Shown: in pieces, positions 42,401-53,038 of the stretch
How positions within the stretch are numbered: position 1 is the first letter of the stretch
Layout of the letters: each line of letters begins with the position of its first letter
NCBI RefSeq assembly: GCF_029784155.1
Contig: NC_073692.1
Coordinates: 371,570,813 to 371,634,812, forward strand
Source of the DNA: Uranotaenia lowii
Taxonomy: Eukaryota > Arthropoda > Insecta > Diptera > Culicidae
DNA length: 64,000 nucleotides
Reading direction: 5' to 3'
Notes under the pieces: generated by a model
Databases searched by the model: none
What the model saw: only the letters and a program-made list of their open reading frames with translations
Told to the model about the DNA's origin: nothing
Made by a program: the position numbers and the translations under genes

Positions 42401-42770
42401 TGCCCTGATCGAACACCTGCCCCAGATCGAAGGCGATGAAAACAAGAAACAGCAACTGAAGGAAACCCTAGCGTCGCCCCAGTTTCAGCAAGCCCTGTCT
42501 ATGTTCTCTAATGCCCTGCAATCCGGTCAACTGGGCCCTGTGGTCTCGCAGTTCAGGCTGAGCGAAGAAGCAGTGGCCGCGGCCAACAGCGGAGACCTGG
42601 AACAGTTTGTGAAGGCACTCGAGAATGCCCACAAGAAGGCCACCAGCCCAGACGCCGAGAAGAGCAAAACAACTGCGGTGGAAAAGGCCGGCGACAGCAA
42701 GGAAGAAAATGGAGCCTCTACCACGACCCAGGAAGCAGATAAAAAGGAGGATGACGAAATGACCGGATAG
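39451..42770 (+). CDS. Rpn13: Proteasomal ubiquitin receptor ADRM1/Rpn13, two coding exons
   Basis: Subunit of the 19S proteasome cap that binds ubiquitin chains and recruits the deubiquitinase UCH37. Coding exons are 39451-39998 and 41990-42770, donor ATGAG/GTGAGT, acceptor CTAACGTAG, phase 2, giving 442 residues. The N-terminal Pru domain (about 18-135) has [28 protein letters not shown] and [11 protein letters not shown] low-complexity Ser/Thr/Ala/Gly linker encoded by exon 2 precedes the DEUBAD (about 300-400) that binds UCH37 (LIEHLPQ ... [26 protein letters not shown]). The protein ends in an acidic, lysine-rich tail. The 2-kb intron contains an ORF1-only retrotransposon in antisense. 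AATAAA at 43040 and 43338 are candidate polyadenylation signals. Confidence 0.95.
40105..41478 (-). mobile_element. ORF1-only (HAL-like) non-LTR retrotransposon in the Rpn13 intron
   Basis: The 13-bp target duplication ACATATTGACTTT lies at 40092-40104 and 41479-41491, with a poly-A tail (poly-T from 40105 on plus). It is 1374 bp with a 119-base leader and a single complete ORF. There is no endonuclease or RT. The full 5' leader and intact ORF argue that this is a defined non-autonomous unit rather than a random truncation, since ordinary truncation removes the 5' side. Confidence 0.88.
40148..41359 (-). CDS. Gag-like ORF1 protein with CCHC zinc knuckles
   Basis: 403 residues, no stops. Residues about 60-190 form the RRM-like gag core ([20 protein letters not shown] ... 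RITKK). A row of zinc knuckles follows at about 196-250 ([42 protein letters not shown]). The C-terminal third is rich in Pro, Lys and Thr. The type is that of I/Loa/R1-group ORF1 proteins, which coat the element RNA. The enzyme partner would have to come from an autonomous relative. Confidence 0.88.
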   Translation of the reverse strand: MSPSPGGQQDRTIPDWMDPGNHYERVSYLYLQAKQGFDLPNNPFVIGRSIEQHVGQIEGGYFERNKKRYVLRIRNKEQARKLLDLEVLMDGTPIAIGYHPELNFRKFVVVCSEVEGMTDDELLKELLPQKITAVRRITKKTTTGIIGTSTLILTINSTVVPEFITFGFIRLRTRIYYPQPLICRHCLQYGHPKNKCLNEKACIVCSGNHSSDLCTAQGKHCKNCKADHSPLDRNCPVYMYETAVLKIKTEKNISLAAARKIAETPCTISYAAVVKNQHEVYNQEKRKQHPKKQTPNDLTEQQAIQKRAHHPTEETTPAKNLTASPPSKKLTPQPSTQATEDGIEDTPQKESGKMTIDALVQKSSIIISSPSTQIPPNPPLNPFQPPIRSKFKYDHRHIKPCKK

Positions 42771-43499
42771 ATTTCGTGTTTCAACCAGTCCTCAATGCTA
42801 TCATCAACAGTTAAGGTTTTGAAAATGGGGGTTCTTTTCATTTTTTTCTATATTGCTATGCAGATACCACAAATTTTGAAAAATTATTTTAGCGACCTAC
42901 ATATTTCCCTTTCATAAGGAATACATCCCGGTTTGGGGTATTCCTGACTCATAAAAACTATACTAGCTAACGAAACTGTTTGAGAGGAGCCCAGAAAATT
43001 AGAGTAAAGAGGAGAGGTGCCAATGAACCGTGGAAGCTAAATAAACAAAAATCGTTCTAAAAGGGAACTTATTTTTTGCGTCTGTTTTTTTTCCTTAAAA
43101 ATACGATTTTACCAAATCATCCGTAATTTCAATCCTTGAAGGGTGAACATAGCGCAGTAAAAACTATACCAACAAATTACTTTTTTCTCCTAGAAGGTCT
43201 TGGCCGAAAGTGTAAACTACACCGCGTTTTTCTTCGGAACACTGAAGGAGAACAACAGAAAACTAAAAGAAGTTGCATCAAGCATAACAAAGCATCAATT
43301 GTAGTAGACTCTTGATAATTTAGAAATACAAAAAAAAAATAAATGTTTCACTTAACTATTTGAATTATAGTTTAGTTCTTTGTCCCTGTGATCCGAAACG
43401 TCAAAAATAAGCTAATGTTGATAATGATTTCAGTAGTATGTTTGGTCGTGCTTTGCCAGGATTCTCGTTGCGAAGATAGATCGAATAAGTTTTCCGTCA

Positions 43500-43860
43500 G
43501 ACTTTCACAAAAATTCGCGATCAAGAATATTTGACACTCAATCTGGAGTACCACACAAAGAAGTCACCTCGGATCTCTGTTGTAAATAATTTTTGTGAAT
43601 GACTTGTGTATCAAGCTCCCATTCAGGATACGCACTGCTACGGTAGTGCTACTGCCTTGAACGTGTCTAGCGAAACTCCGAAACGTACGCTCTTCGACGC
43701 CTTCAATGATGGCTTAACCTATCGTAAAAAACACTCTGCATCTAGTCAGCGCGTAAAATCGACAAGTTGGATCTTTTGGATTGGATAGTTAACTGTTCAA
43801 ATCTTTAATTTCGGCCCTATGCGTCGAATAATCGACATAGGAACTTTAACTTTCATAAAT
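43500..43860 (+). pseudogene. Short retrotransposon relics
   Basis: Around 43536-43600 a broken RT motif B (SGVP..., with HLGSLL in another frame) can be read, followed by FVNDLCIKLP-like sequence. At 43805-43855 the sequence parallels the 3' end of the RTE-like element (GCCCTATGCGTCG... and the following bases). Both are scraps, and I am unsure of the first. Confidence 0.4.
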
Positions 43861-43867
43861 TTATTTT

Positions 43868-44010
43868 TTCCGGTGATGCATTATTCGATCGATTTTTTTT
43901 GGTAGATGTCAAATCACCTTCTATAGTCTTTGCATTAAAATTTACGAACGCAAGCATCGATTAAAAAATCGCTTCGATAGAAAAAAAATCAATTTACGAA
44001 GTATTCGTAA
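43868..44010 (-). mobile_element. Diverged copy of the 36084-36244 MITE
   Basis: Read on the minus strand it follows the same order of words: ATTGATTT, TTCTATCGAAG, ATCGATGCTTGCGTTCGTAAA, GAAGGTGATTTGACATCTACC. The termini are decayed. Confidence 0.65.
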
Positions 44011-44355
44011 CCCCTAATCCACTATTTGTGAAGGCACATATGACTGTCATCGAAAAAACACATAAACCATTCAATTTCAAAACAAGTTTATCCTTACACG
44101 ACTTATTTCATATTAGGTTCTTGAAGTAATGGCACAAGGACATAAAAATCCCGTGCAAGCAGTTTTCTGCTTTTCACATTTTGTAAGCACTTTTGACAAA
44201 GGTATTGGACATTCTACACATTCTTCTCTTACCAAACCAATTTTGGGGAAGGGCAAACTTAAGTATTCATAGCAGTTATCGAAAATGCTGCAAAAAATTC
44301 GGCAAAACAATCAAGAATTTCAAAGTTACCTGTGACAAATGGGACTTTGGTTTCC

Positions 44356-45470
44356 TTAGCTGAGTACTGTGCTGCTGTCTCCTTCATCGTCGTCCCCGCC
44401 AGTTACGTCATTTCGTATGTTCAGCTGGAATCGTTCGACATCATGGAGATCTTCGTTTCGCGGTTTGGACAGTTGAATAATACTATCGACGTGTTCATCG
44501 TACCGAGCCAAACTAGCCCCGTAACGTTCCGAGCTACGATAGAAAGGTTCCAGCATAACTTCGTGGATAAAATGATCCTCTAAGGTGTGCAGGAAAGCCA
44601 CATTTTTGGCGGCCGCCTTACGCTGCCCTTCGTTCAGGGGTCTATTTTTAAAGTTGATCTGGAAAAAAGAAAATAAGTTTAATGCTCGTTTGAACTTAAA
44701 AAAAGGTTTGAAATTCTTACACTTGAATCGAAAAAGTTGTTTGGTAGATTCAGGTACTTGGCCAAGCACTCGTGCACGCTCATTTCCCGTTGTTCGTCGT
44801 AGTTGCTGACCGTCGATATGTGGGCAACCAAAATATCGAAACAACGTCCTAATGGCGCTCCGTAGCGATGTTTGAGGACATCTCCAATCAAGCGAGCGTT
44901 GTGTACTATCCGTCGAATCTTGGGACTCGCGAGCAAAACTTTCATATCGTTTGTGATACCCATCCACATGATGTCGAACACATATATTTGCTCTGGGGTA
45001 GCTATGGACAACAGCGATGGGGAAGAAGCATGGCGTCCTCCAGCGATCTCCTCCATCGCCACTGCCAGGTGCTTCTGAGTTTTGAGATAACGGATAGCAT
45101 CGTGGTATTTTGCATCCGTTTGATGAATAAATATGTGATCATCTATTTTATCATTGATTTCCTGAACGTCCTCCAAATTTATTCGAATGACTGATTCTGG
45201 ACACACCGACGATACTACAGAATTCCCAGCGCGTGACTCTTCTCCCACTTGACTGGCTGTGTCAAAATCTTCTACAACTTTGATGTTCCTGATTTCCGAT
45301 TTGTAATAATCCTGATTCCCAGCTATGGGATTGTTCGACTGGAAATCACGTACGTTCTTCAACCTAATGAAGGATCCTTTCGAACCTATATGGAGAACCT
45401 CTCCGATGACACATTCGCCTTCCAGCTCTAGCAGCACAGTCTGACCCTTTGTCAATTCTATTTTGTCCAT
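44356..45470 (-). CDS. Exd1: EXD1-like 3'-5' exonuclease-domain protein, catalytic residues lost
   Basis: EXD1 proteins are adaptors in PIWI/piRNA biogenesis; mouse and silkworm EXD1 are reported as nuclease-dead. Exons are 45470-44721 (250 codons) and 44658-44356, donor AGT/GTAAGA, acceptor CTTTTTTCCAG, phase 0, giving 350 residues. The N-terminus (1-69) looks Sm/Tudor-like, rich in beta strands (TVLLELEGECVIGEVLHIG). The DEDD-type domain spans about 115-330. The expected D-x-E is DIM (D166), and the exo II region reads HNARLIGD, so the usual acidic set is incomplete. D212 (CFDILVAH) remains. The C-terminus is acidic. It lies about 100 bp upstream of Vma21 on the same strand. The name is by domain layout; another exonuclease-like family is possible. 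Confidence 0.75.
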
Positions 45471-45572
45471 TTTTATGTCTTATTTAAACTATTTTTTGAT
45501 GATAATGGAATGTTGAAAAAACTAAAAAGGATGATGACGAAGAAAAATGGGTCAGTTGCAACAGTAAACTTT

Positions 45573-46168
45573 CTAATCTTGCTTTCGTGGCAGCTTCTGA
45601 TAGCCGGAAGCCACTGGTGATGGTGCAGCCGAAGCGCCTCCGTTATCGAAGTAAGCCCGATAGATGTACAGCCCTAGAGCTATGTGCAGGGCAATGACGG
45701 CTGATACGGCCGAATAGATATTGCTGGTGACCGGATCCAGCTTCAGCAAACCGTCAAACAGGAAGTACTTGCTGCCAAAGAAGGATGCAACCGGAAGCAG
45801 AATGATCAGGATACAGTACATGAACACTACTCGAAAGTTGCGATATTCTTGACGTTGTTCCTGGTGGCCGAAATAGGATTGAAATATAAAATGAGAATAA
45901 GGTTGGAACCTACTTAAATTGATTTAAAAAAAAGTCTTCCTATCTAAAGAAAAGCGATATGGTTAACATAACAACATACAGCTTAACAATTTTTCTGATA
46001 ACTCGTATCGAGAAGCATCCAAAATGATAAAAAATGAAAGTTCAAGTTTGATCAGGTGGGTCCATTTTCCGGTTTCTTCTGTCGCAACATGAAGACAAAT
46101 CCGAACACATTTGGGATACTCACATTCTTGCTGACTTGCTGATATTTGTTGGCCCTAGATCTGCTCAT
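45573..46168 (-). CDS. Vma21: V-ATPase assembly factor VMA21, two exons
   Basis: Small ER membrane chaperone needed to assemble the V0 sector of the vacuolar proton pump. Exons are 46168-46124 (15 codons: MSRSRANKYQQVSKN) and 45860-45573, donor AAT/GTGAGT, acceptor GGCCACCAG, phase 0, giving 110 residues. Two hydrophobic helices lie at about 26-45 (VVFMYCILIILLPVASFFGS) and about 60-82, separated by a short lumenal loop with the conserved SKYFLFDG motif. The C-terminus LPRKQD has the lysine-containing retrieval-type ending I recall for animal VMA21. The stop is only 102 bp from the Exd1 ATG, so one 3' end and the next promoter are packed together. Confidence 0.9.
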
Positions 46169-46641
46169 TTTACGTAGAAGTCCCGTTAGTGCTAATACGG
46201 TGTTAGGGGATTAAAATCGAAAGATTTTTACCTTTTTCACGGATAAAAACAAGCATGAAATAACTCCTCCGCCAATGATATCGAACAAAACTGCAATGCA
46301 TGCGGCGAGAACTGGTGAGAAAAAGGATGGAGAAAAATGAGAAAAATAATCATGATGATGGAAAAATGATGATGATTATGAAAGTCGTTTGAAGCGTTAG
46401 CACACTTTAAGAAAGTATTACTCGAAAATTGCGAAAATTGGAATACGAGAAAATTTTCAGGTGTTAACATTGACTTGACTCAGCGGTTTTGAACTGACTA
46501 GACGTGTGTTGCCAATTTTAGTAGATTTAAGCTGTGACTGTGCTATTTATTACTAGAATTAACCAATTTTGATCCGTACTATCTTTTGTTCGTCATCATA
46601 TTTATAAGAGTGCTGTTAAAAAATATATTTTATTGAGTGGT
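46169..46641. other. Vma21 upstream DNA, no further gene
   Basis: It includes the Vma21 5' UTR/promoter side and, towards 46500-46640, probably the leader of the non-LTR element that follows. No other feature was recognised. Confidence 0.45.
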
Positions 46642-47385
46642 ATGAACATAAACAAAGCTGCCCCCGTGGGGGCAGCGGCTACAGGTGAGAATGTTAACCT
46701 CAAACCAAAGCATATCCCAGACGACCAAGAGATGGTAGATAATTCCAATAAACCAAATGAACAACCAGAACAAGTAAGTCAAAATAAACCAGAACCAAAG
46801 AGAATATACCAAAGATTTAGTTATTGTGACGACGATAGTAGACCTTACAGAGTAATCATAGAAAATACTGACTTAGACAACAGAAAATACGTCAATAGAT
46901 TACAAATAGGAATACTACTTAACCAAATAGGATTTGATAAATGTATCGACGATATTAAAAAGACCGGACGCAACAAAGCTACTGTATATGTTGGAAACAT
47001 GAAAGATGCCAACAGACTGGCTGACTGTCAAAGTTTACATCTAAAAGGTTATAAAGCTTACATTCCTAAAAAATTCGTCACCGTAACGGGAGTTCTTCGT
47101 GATATTCCAATAGAATTGGAAATAAATGAAATTTTTGAGAACGTGATAAGTGATGTCAAAGTGGAATCTGTGTTTAGAATGACAAGGAAATTCAACGAAG
47201 AAAAAATCAAAACCAACAGAGTAGGTATAGTGTTCAGGAGCAATGTATTGCCAAGGTTTGTACGTATGTTTTCTGTGATTAATCGAGTCGAACCATTTAT
47301 ACCACGTCCCGTTATCTGTTTTAAATGTCTTAGGTACAACCATATGTCTAAAAACTGTAAGAGTTCCGTACTAAGATGTAAGAAT
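46642..47385 (+). CDS. Partial gag-like ORF1 of a non-LTR retrotransposon, cut by the gap
   Basis: The ATG at 46642 (after an in-frame TTG at 46633) opens a frame of 248 codons to the gap. A Pro/Asn/Gln-rich N-terminus is followed by an RRM-like gag core, then a CCHC knuckle CFKCLRYNHMSKNC near 47320. This layout is that of ORF1 in I/Jockey/R1-type elements. The low GC content differs from the neighbouring BEL sequence. The rest, including any RT, lies in or is replaced by the unknown bases. Confidence 0.75.
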
Positions 47386-47885
47386 NNNNNNNNNNNNNNN
47401 NNNNNNNNNNNNNNNNNNNNNNNNNNNNNNNNNNNNNNNNNNNNNNNNNNNNNNNNNNNNNNNNNNNNNNNNNNNNNNNNNNNNNNNNNNNNNNNNNNNN
47501 NNNNNNNNNNNNNNNNNNNNNNNNNNNNNNNNNNNNNNNNNNNNNNNNNNNNNNNNNNNNNNNNNNNNNNNNNNNNNNNNNNNNNNNNNNNNNNNNNNNN
47601 NNNNNNNNNNNNNNNNNNNNNNNNNNNNNNNNNNNNNNNNNNNNNNNNNNNNNNNNNNNNNNNNNNNNNNNNNNNNNNNNNNNNNNNNNNNNNNNNNNNN
47701 NNNNNNNNNNNNNNNNNNNNNNNNNNNNNNNNNNNNNNNNNNNNNNNNNNNNNNNNNNNNNNNNNNNNNNNNNNNNNNNNNNNNNNNNNNNNNNNNNNNN
47801 NNNNNNNNNNNNNNNNNNNNNNNNNNNNNNNNNNNNNNNNNNNNNNNNNNNNNNNNNNNNNNNNNNNNNNNNNNNNNNNNNNNNN
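47386..47885. other. Assembly gap of exactly 500 N
   Basis: 500 unknown bases, a round placeholder number. Any reading frame across it is an artefact, since the left side is a non-LTR ORF1 and the right side is BEL/Pao gag. Confidence 0.99.
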
Positions 47886-50800
47886 TCCCCAAGTTTTCCG
47901 GGGACCCACTCGAGTGGCCCATGTTCTTGAGTGCATTTGAATCGACAACGGCCATGTGTGGCATACAACCCGACGAGAACCTTGCTAGGCTACAGAAAAG
48001 TCTTGTTGGTAGCGCTCGCGAAAAGGTTCAGAATATTCTAACGCTGCCGGATGCAATCCCGGAAATTATCGACATCCTACGAGCCGAGTGTGGAAGGCCA
48101 GACCAAATTGTATACTGTCTGCTATCCAAGATCCGGAAAACCGCTCAGCCGTCTGTGACGAAATTGGAGACGCTTGTGACGTTCGGCAGAGAGGTACGCA
48201 ACATGGTGACGTACATGCAGTCAGCGAAACTGAACACCCATTTGGACAATCCACTATTGCTGGCAGAGCTTGTTGCTAAGCTTCCACCCGACTTGCAGCT
48301 ACAATGGGGTATGAAGTTAGCAGCTCTTCCGGAACCATCGCTTGGCGATTTCTGTGCGTTTGTGTCGGCTTATCGAACAGCGGCATGCAAGGTGAAATTG
48401 ACGTCGGATGTTGGTCTGAATGAAAAAGCCACAAAAGGTGTTGTGAGAAAGGAGAAGCCAGTTTATTTGAACGCACATTCCGCCTCCGTGTCCTCAGCGC
48501 CTGGACCACCGGCTTCGAAAGTTACTCCGGTGCTAAAGCCGTGCCTGATGTGCAAAAGTACAACGCACAGAGTCCGAACTTGTAAGCAGTTCGAAACGTT
48601 GCCGCTCGAAGAGAAGCTGAGTTTCATCAGTGAAATTGGAATGTGTAGGCGTTGCCTGGCGCCGCATGGAAGGTGGCCTTGCCGAAACAAGCAGCCTTGC
48701 GGGATCAATGGATGCCCTGAGCCCCACCATAAACTGCTACATCCAGGAAGTTGTTCGACTCTCAAGAGTCAAGGATCGGAATCTTCGGTATCGGTAACTG
48801 CCCATCATCAACACCAGCAAGGCACCACTTTCTTCAAAATACTTCCCGTGACTCTTCACGCGAACGGGAAGTCGGTGTCCACATTTGCTTTTCTGGATGA
48901 CGGATCCGACCTGACGCTGGTCGAAGACGAACTTATCGACGAACTGGGCTTGGTGGGCGAAAGAATTCCGCTTTGCTTGCAGTGGACTAGTAACGTCACG
49001 AGAAGTGAGAGTAACTCTCGTAAGGTCGAGATAGGTATCTCAGGTGCATCGAACAATCGCATCCATCAGCTGGCGAACGTAAGAACCGTTGAGAGCTTGG
49101 AATTACCGAAGCAGAGCCTGGATTATGAGAGTCTCTCGAAGCAATTCCCCCATCTGAGTGGACTTCCCATCAGCAGCTACCGGACGGCCGTGCCACGAAT
49201 TCTTATCGGTGTCGATAATGCCCAGCTCAACTTAGCTTTGAAGAAAAGGGAAAGATCCGGAGGAGAACCTATTGCTGCTAAATTTCGCCTTGGATGGGCA
49301 ATATTCGGTGGAAGACGAGCACCTGAGACGAGAGGTAGTGCTTTCGTCCATGTCTGCGAGAGATCCGATAGCCGCGAGCTCCATGAACCGGTCCAGCAGT
49401 ATCTTGAATTCGAAAACCTGGCGATATCCGGATTGAATCCGCCCGAATCCGACGAAGATCGACGGGCCAGAAGATTGCTCGAAAAGACGACAGTTCATAT
49501 ACCATCCGGAAAGTTCCAAACTGGATTGCTTTGGAAAAGCGATGAGCCGGTTTTTCCGAACAAATTTACCAAGGCAGTACGTCGACGCGGTTGTTTTGAA
49601 AAGCGCTTGCTGAAAGATCCCGAACTGAAAACTAATATTGACAAACAAATGAACGATTGTCTACACAAGAGGTACGTTCACAAAGCAACGTCAGACGAGC
49701 TCCGCAACAGTGACGACGGAAAGATTTGGCACCTGCCAATCAGCGCAGTGCGACATCCGAGCAAGTTAACAAAGGTGCGTGTATTCTGGGATGCTGCGGC
49801 TACGTATGGAGGAATCTTTCTGAGCTCCCAGCTTTTGAAAGGTCCGGATTTGGTGAAGCCCCTTCTATCTGTCCTCTGCCAATTCCGACAGAAACAGTAT
49901 GCCATCGCTGGGGACATAAGGGAGATGTTCCAGTTGATTATTCGTCCGGCAGATAGAAACGCACAACGATATTTGTATCAGGAGAATTCAGAAGCTGCGC
50001 TCGACGTGTACATGGACGTCGCAACGTTCGGGGCAATGTGCTCCTCGTGTTCAGCACAGTTTGCTAAGAATGGAAACGCCCAGGAACATAAAGATCGTTA
50101 TCCGGAAGCTGCTGAAACAATTGTTGACAACACAAATGTTGACGTTTTCTTTGCGAGCTGTGCCATTGAAGAGGCAACGAAACTGGCTTTGGAACTGAGT
50201 CTGGTCAACCGATCAGCTGGTTTTGAGATACCTCGTTGGCAGTCGCACTCCAAACACGTTCTGAAACGGGTTGGGGTGACTACTGGAGATAATTTTGTAG
50301 TTAACATGGAAAATTGCTCGCGGTGTGGTGGTCTACTCAACCGAATTGCTAACCTGTATCATTTTGCGCACCGCTTTAAGCGCTTCAAACGGGATCCTGT
50401 GGAATCTAGTGAGTCCTGTGGTGGTCTGAATCGTGATGATTATGTGTCGGTGGACACAGCCATTTGGCGAGCTGTGCAGCGACAGGTGTTTGCAGGAGAA
50501 ATTAAGGCGCTTAGAAGCAGTTCTGAGCCTTCATCGAAGCAGTGGAAGCGTATCGGCAAGGGAAGTGTCCTAGCGAAGCTAACGCCGATGATCGATGAGT
50601 CCGGTGTTCTTCGGATGGCGAGCGGAATCGACCCTCAAGCGGCTCATTATTCGTTAGACGTGCGAAATCCTGTGATAGTACCAAAAGATCATAATGTCAT
50701 CACTTCTTTGATCCTGCGATTTTACCATGCCAATATCGAGACGGTGCTGATCGAGTACAAGCTACGTTACTACATTCCCCGGATGAGAGCCAGTTCGGAG

Positions 50801-51319
50801 AAGGCGCACCATCAAAGGCTAGACGATGAAGGACTGCGAACATTGCTCTCGGAAGCAAAATTGATAGTCAACTCCCATTCGCTGACGTTCGTGCCGCTGG
50901 AGGATCCCAAGGAAAAAGTGCTGACTCCAAATCATTTCCTTTGGCTAAGTTCCGGTGAAGACAGCAAACCACCAAGGGTACCAATCGACGACGCTGCGCC
51001 TCTTCGACCAAACTGGAAGGTTATTCAACACTTAACAAACCAGTTTCGGAAGCGCTGGGTGCAAGCTTATCTACCTACTATAGCCTGCAGGACGAAATGG
51101 TTAGCGGAAATGCAGCCGCTGAAGGTCGGCGATCTAGTGGTCATCGTAGACGAGTCCGTGCGCAACGGATGGCTTCGAGGTAAAGTGGTGAAGACTTATC
51201 CAGGACGAGACGGACAAGTTCACAAGGTCGACGTGGATACTCGCGACGGATCTATTCTTCAAAGACCAGCGGTAAAGGTTGCTCTGTTGGACGTGCAGGA
51301 GGATAGTAAAGTCGATTGA
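47886..51319 (+). pseudogene. Second BEL/Pao gag-pol, open but catalytically dead and deleted
   Basis: One open frame of more than 1100 codons. It contains gag (FSGDPLEWPMFLSAFES), zinc-knuckle-like cysteines (about 48540-48700), a protease-like segment (FAFLDDGSDLTLVED) and the RT fingers/palm. The RT active site, YVDD in the other BEL copy, reads NVDV (about 50135-50146), losing an aspartate. From about 50310 it jumps to the C-terminal end of pol (a piece of the zinc region, then the LIVNSHSLTFVPLE stretch after the integrase core). RNase H and the DDE integrase core are missing. The 5' part lies beyond the gap. Confidence 0.85.
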
Positions 51320-51340
51320 CTACGACGTTACGGGTTGGGG

Positions 51341-51970
51341 TGTTAGCACAACTGGCAACCTTGGTACGGGATCGGACAAACGTCAACGCGTTGGCGCCGA
51401 AAAGGAATTGTCATTGTTAGAAAATTGATCGAAACTGCGACACGTTTTTTCCTGACCTGGCAGTTAGTTAGTTTTTAGTGAATAGTTTTTTTGAGAAAAC
51501 CGTATGTATTGATTACTCGTTGTTCCGATCATTCTTTTAACGTATTCTTTCTAGTAGGTGGAATCTATTTTGCTTGTTGCGCGTGATTTGAGTGCTCGCG
51601 GTTCAGTGAGTCGGAAGAGGTTAGGTGATAGAAATTCCTTACTGCGCAATTTTCCACTAAAATATTGTATTTCCTTTAATAGTTTGAGTGACCGTTCGGT
51701 TGTTCCGGTTAGGTGTACCGGGTTGAGCTCAATTAGAGCGGTAGGAAAGAAAAAGCGTAAGTACGCAAGTGTACTTTTTATTTACCCGAAGATAAATATG
51801 ATTTTCGTCCATTAGCTTCAAATAGCCGGTGATATCCGACGGTTTAGGGTTGCCAGAGCTAGAGCTTAGGGTAAACGGCGAAACTTATTTGTAAATTTAT
51901 TTCAGGAAGTCTCGACAATTTTTAAATCTAACTCGTCACTTTACCAATCACGGGAAGCACCCACACTACA
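51341..51970 (+). repeat. Probable LTR of the second BEL/Pao element
   Basis: It begins TGTTAGCACAACTGG just after the pol stop and probably ends at ACA (51970). The next bases (TGGCGGCTCGG) look like those after a 5' LTR, so the end is uncertain. The mate LTR would be in or before the gap. No second copy is in the window to confirm the borders. Confidence 0.5.
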
Positions 51971-53038
51971 AAATTGTGGCGGCTCGGCAAATCCACGTAT
52001 GCTATTTCTTAGGACACGGCTCGATTCCTGCAGATTTCCAAACCCCAGACCCCGAAAATACCTAGCCGTCCTATCCGAGTTATGCCTTGGAACATCTTTT
52101 TTTTTTTACTTCAGGTATCGTGTGTGGTCCGCAATGAAAGCTGGAGCTGCGGAATCGTGGAAATTCTGGCCGCTGCAACGAAACAAAATTATTTTCAATC
52201 AGTTTATAGTTAGTTCAAAAATCCAGTAAAATGTGCCATAAAAGTACTCACCACCATCATCAGAGTTGATATTCTACACCAATCGCCTTCCGTTCCACTT
52301 CCGGCCAGTTTGGATGCGGAATTTGTTCAAATTCTAGGATTTCCAGCGTGAAATCCAAGACAAACTCTTCCGAAAAAAATGGCGCGCGCGTGAACACGAA
52401 AATTTTCTCTACACGATAAAATGTGAATGTGTAAAAGAAGCGGAAATTAACCAATTAGCGTTTCGTTTGGATTTTCATTTTACCATGAAGTATACTGTAA
52501 CAATAATAATCACAAGAAAATTATTGTGATACCGTACTTCTGTCATTTTTGGCAACTATGAAATATTTTGAATAGACGATATACTTCACGGTGACTTTGA
52601 AAATTATGGTGATTACATAATTAAATGAGGTAGAAAGATATTTAGAAACTACGATGAAATTGATTGTTAAATTGAAAATCATTGTTCAGTTATCTTAATA
52701 CCACGGTCTTTGCTATTCGGGTTGAGATCTTCCTTGGCACAGACATACACAGACTTTTTTCCAAATTGTCCTGATTTATATCGTCAACACCTGGTGCCTG
52801 GCATCCCTGTGTACAAGCTCACTTCGATTAATCATCGATGATGATAAACTGTTTTTGGCGGTTTTTGTTTTGATCACGTCGTCGCATAAAACTGGTTCTA
52901 TCGTTTAGCCATCTTCGAATAGTGCATGAGCTATCTCAGTTATATTTTGCTTTTTAATCCGATGAGAATAAAAGGTGAGGAATTTAAACTTCTTCATTGA
53001 TAGTTCCAGTAGTGTACAGTTTTTGTAAGAATCTCAAA
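51971..53038. other. Intergenic DNA with possible splice signals, no gene assigned
   Basis: On the minus strand, a GC-richer block at 52260-52454 is open (FVLDFTLEILEFEQIPHP) and is followed by a GTGAGT donor at about 52250 and an acceptor TTTTCGTTGCAG near 52177. That pattern would fit a short unidentified gene or a fossil exon. 52455-53038 is AT-rich and leads into the Tdp1 5' UTR. Confidence 0.35.

Noticed and set aside
46633..47940. A single 435-codon gene spanning the gap
   Set aside because: The left part is a non-LTR ORF1 with a CCHC knuckle and the right part is a wrong frame of BEL gag.
47386..47968. Reading frames running through the N block on both strands
   Set aside because: They consist of undefined residues across a 500-base gap and join unrelated elements; not real proteins.
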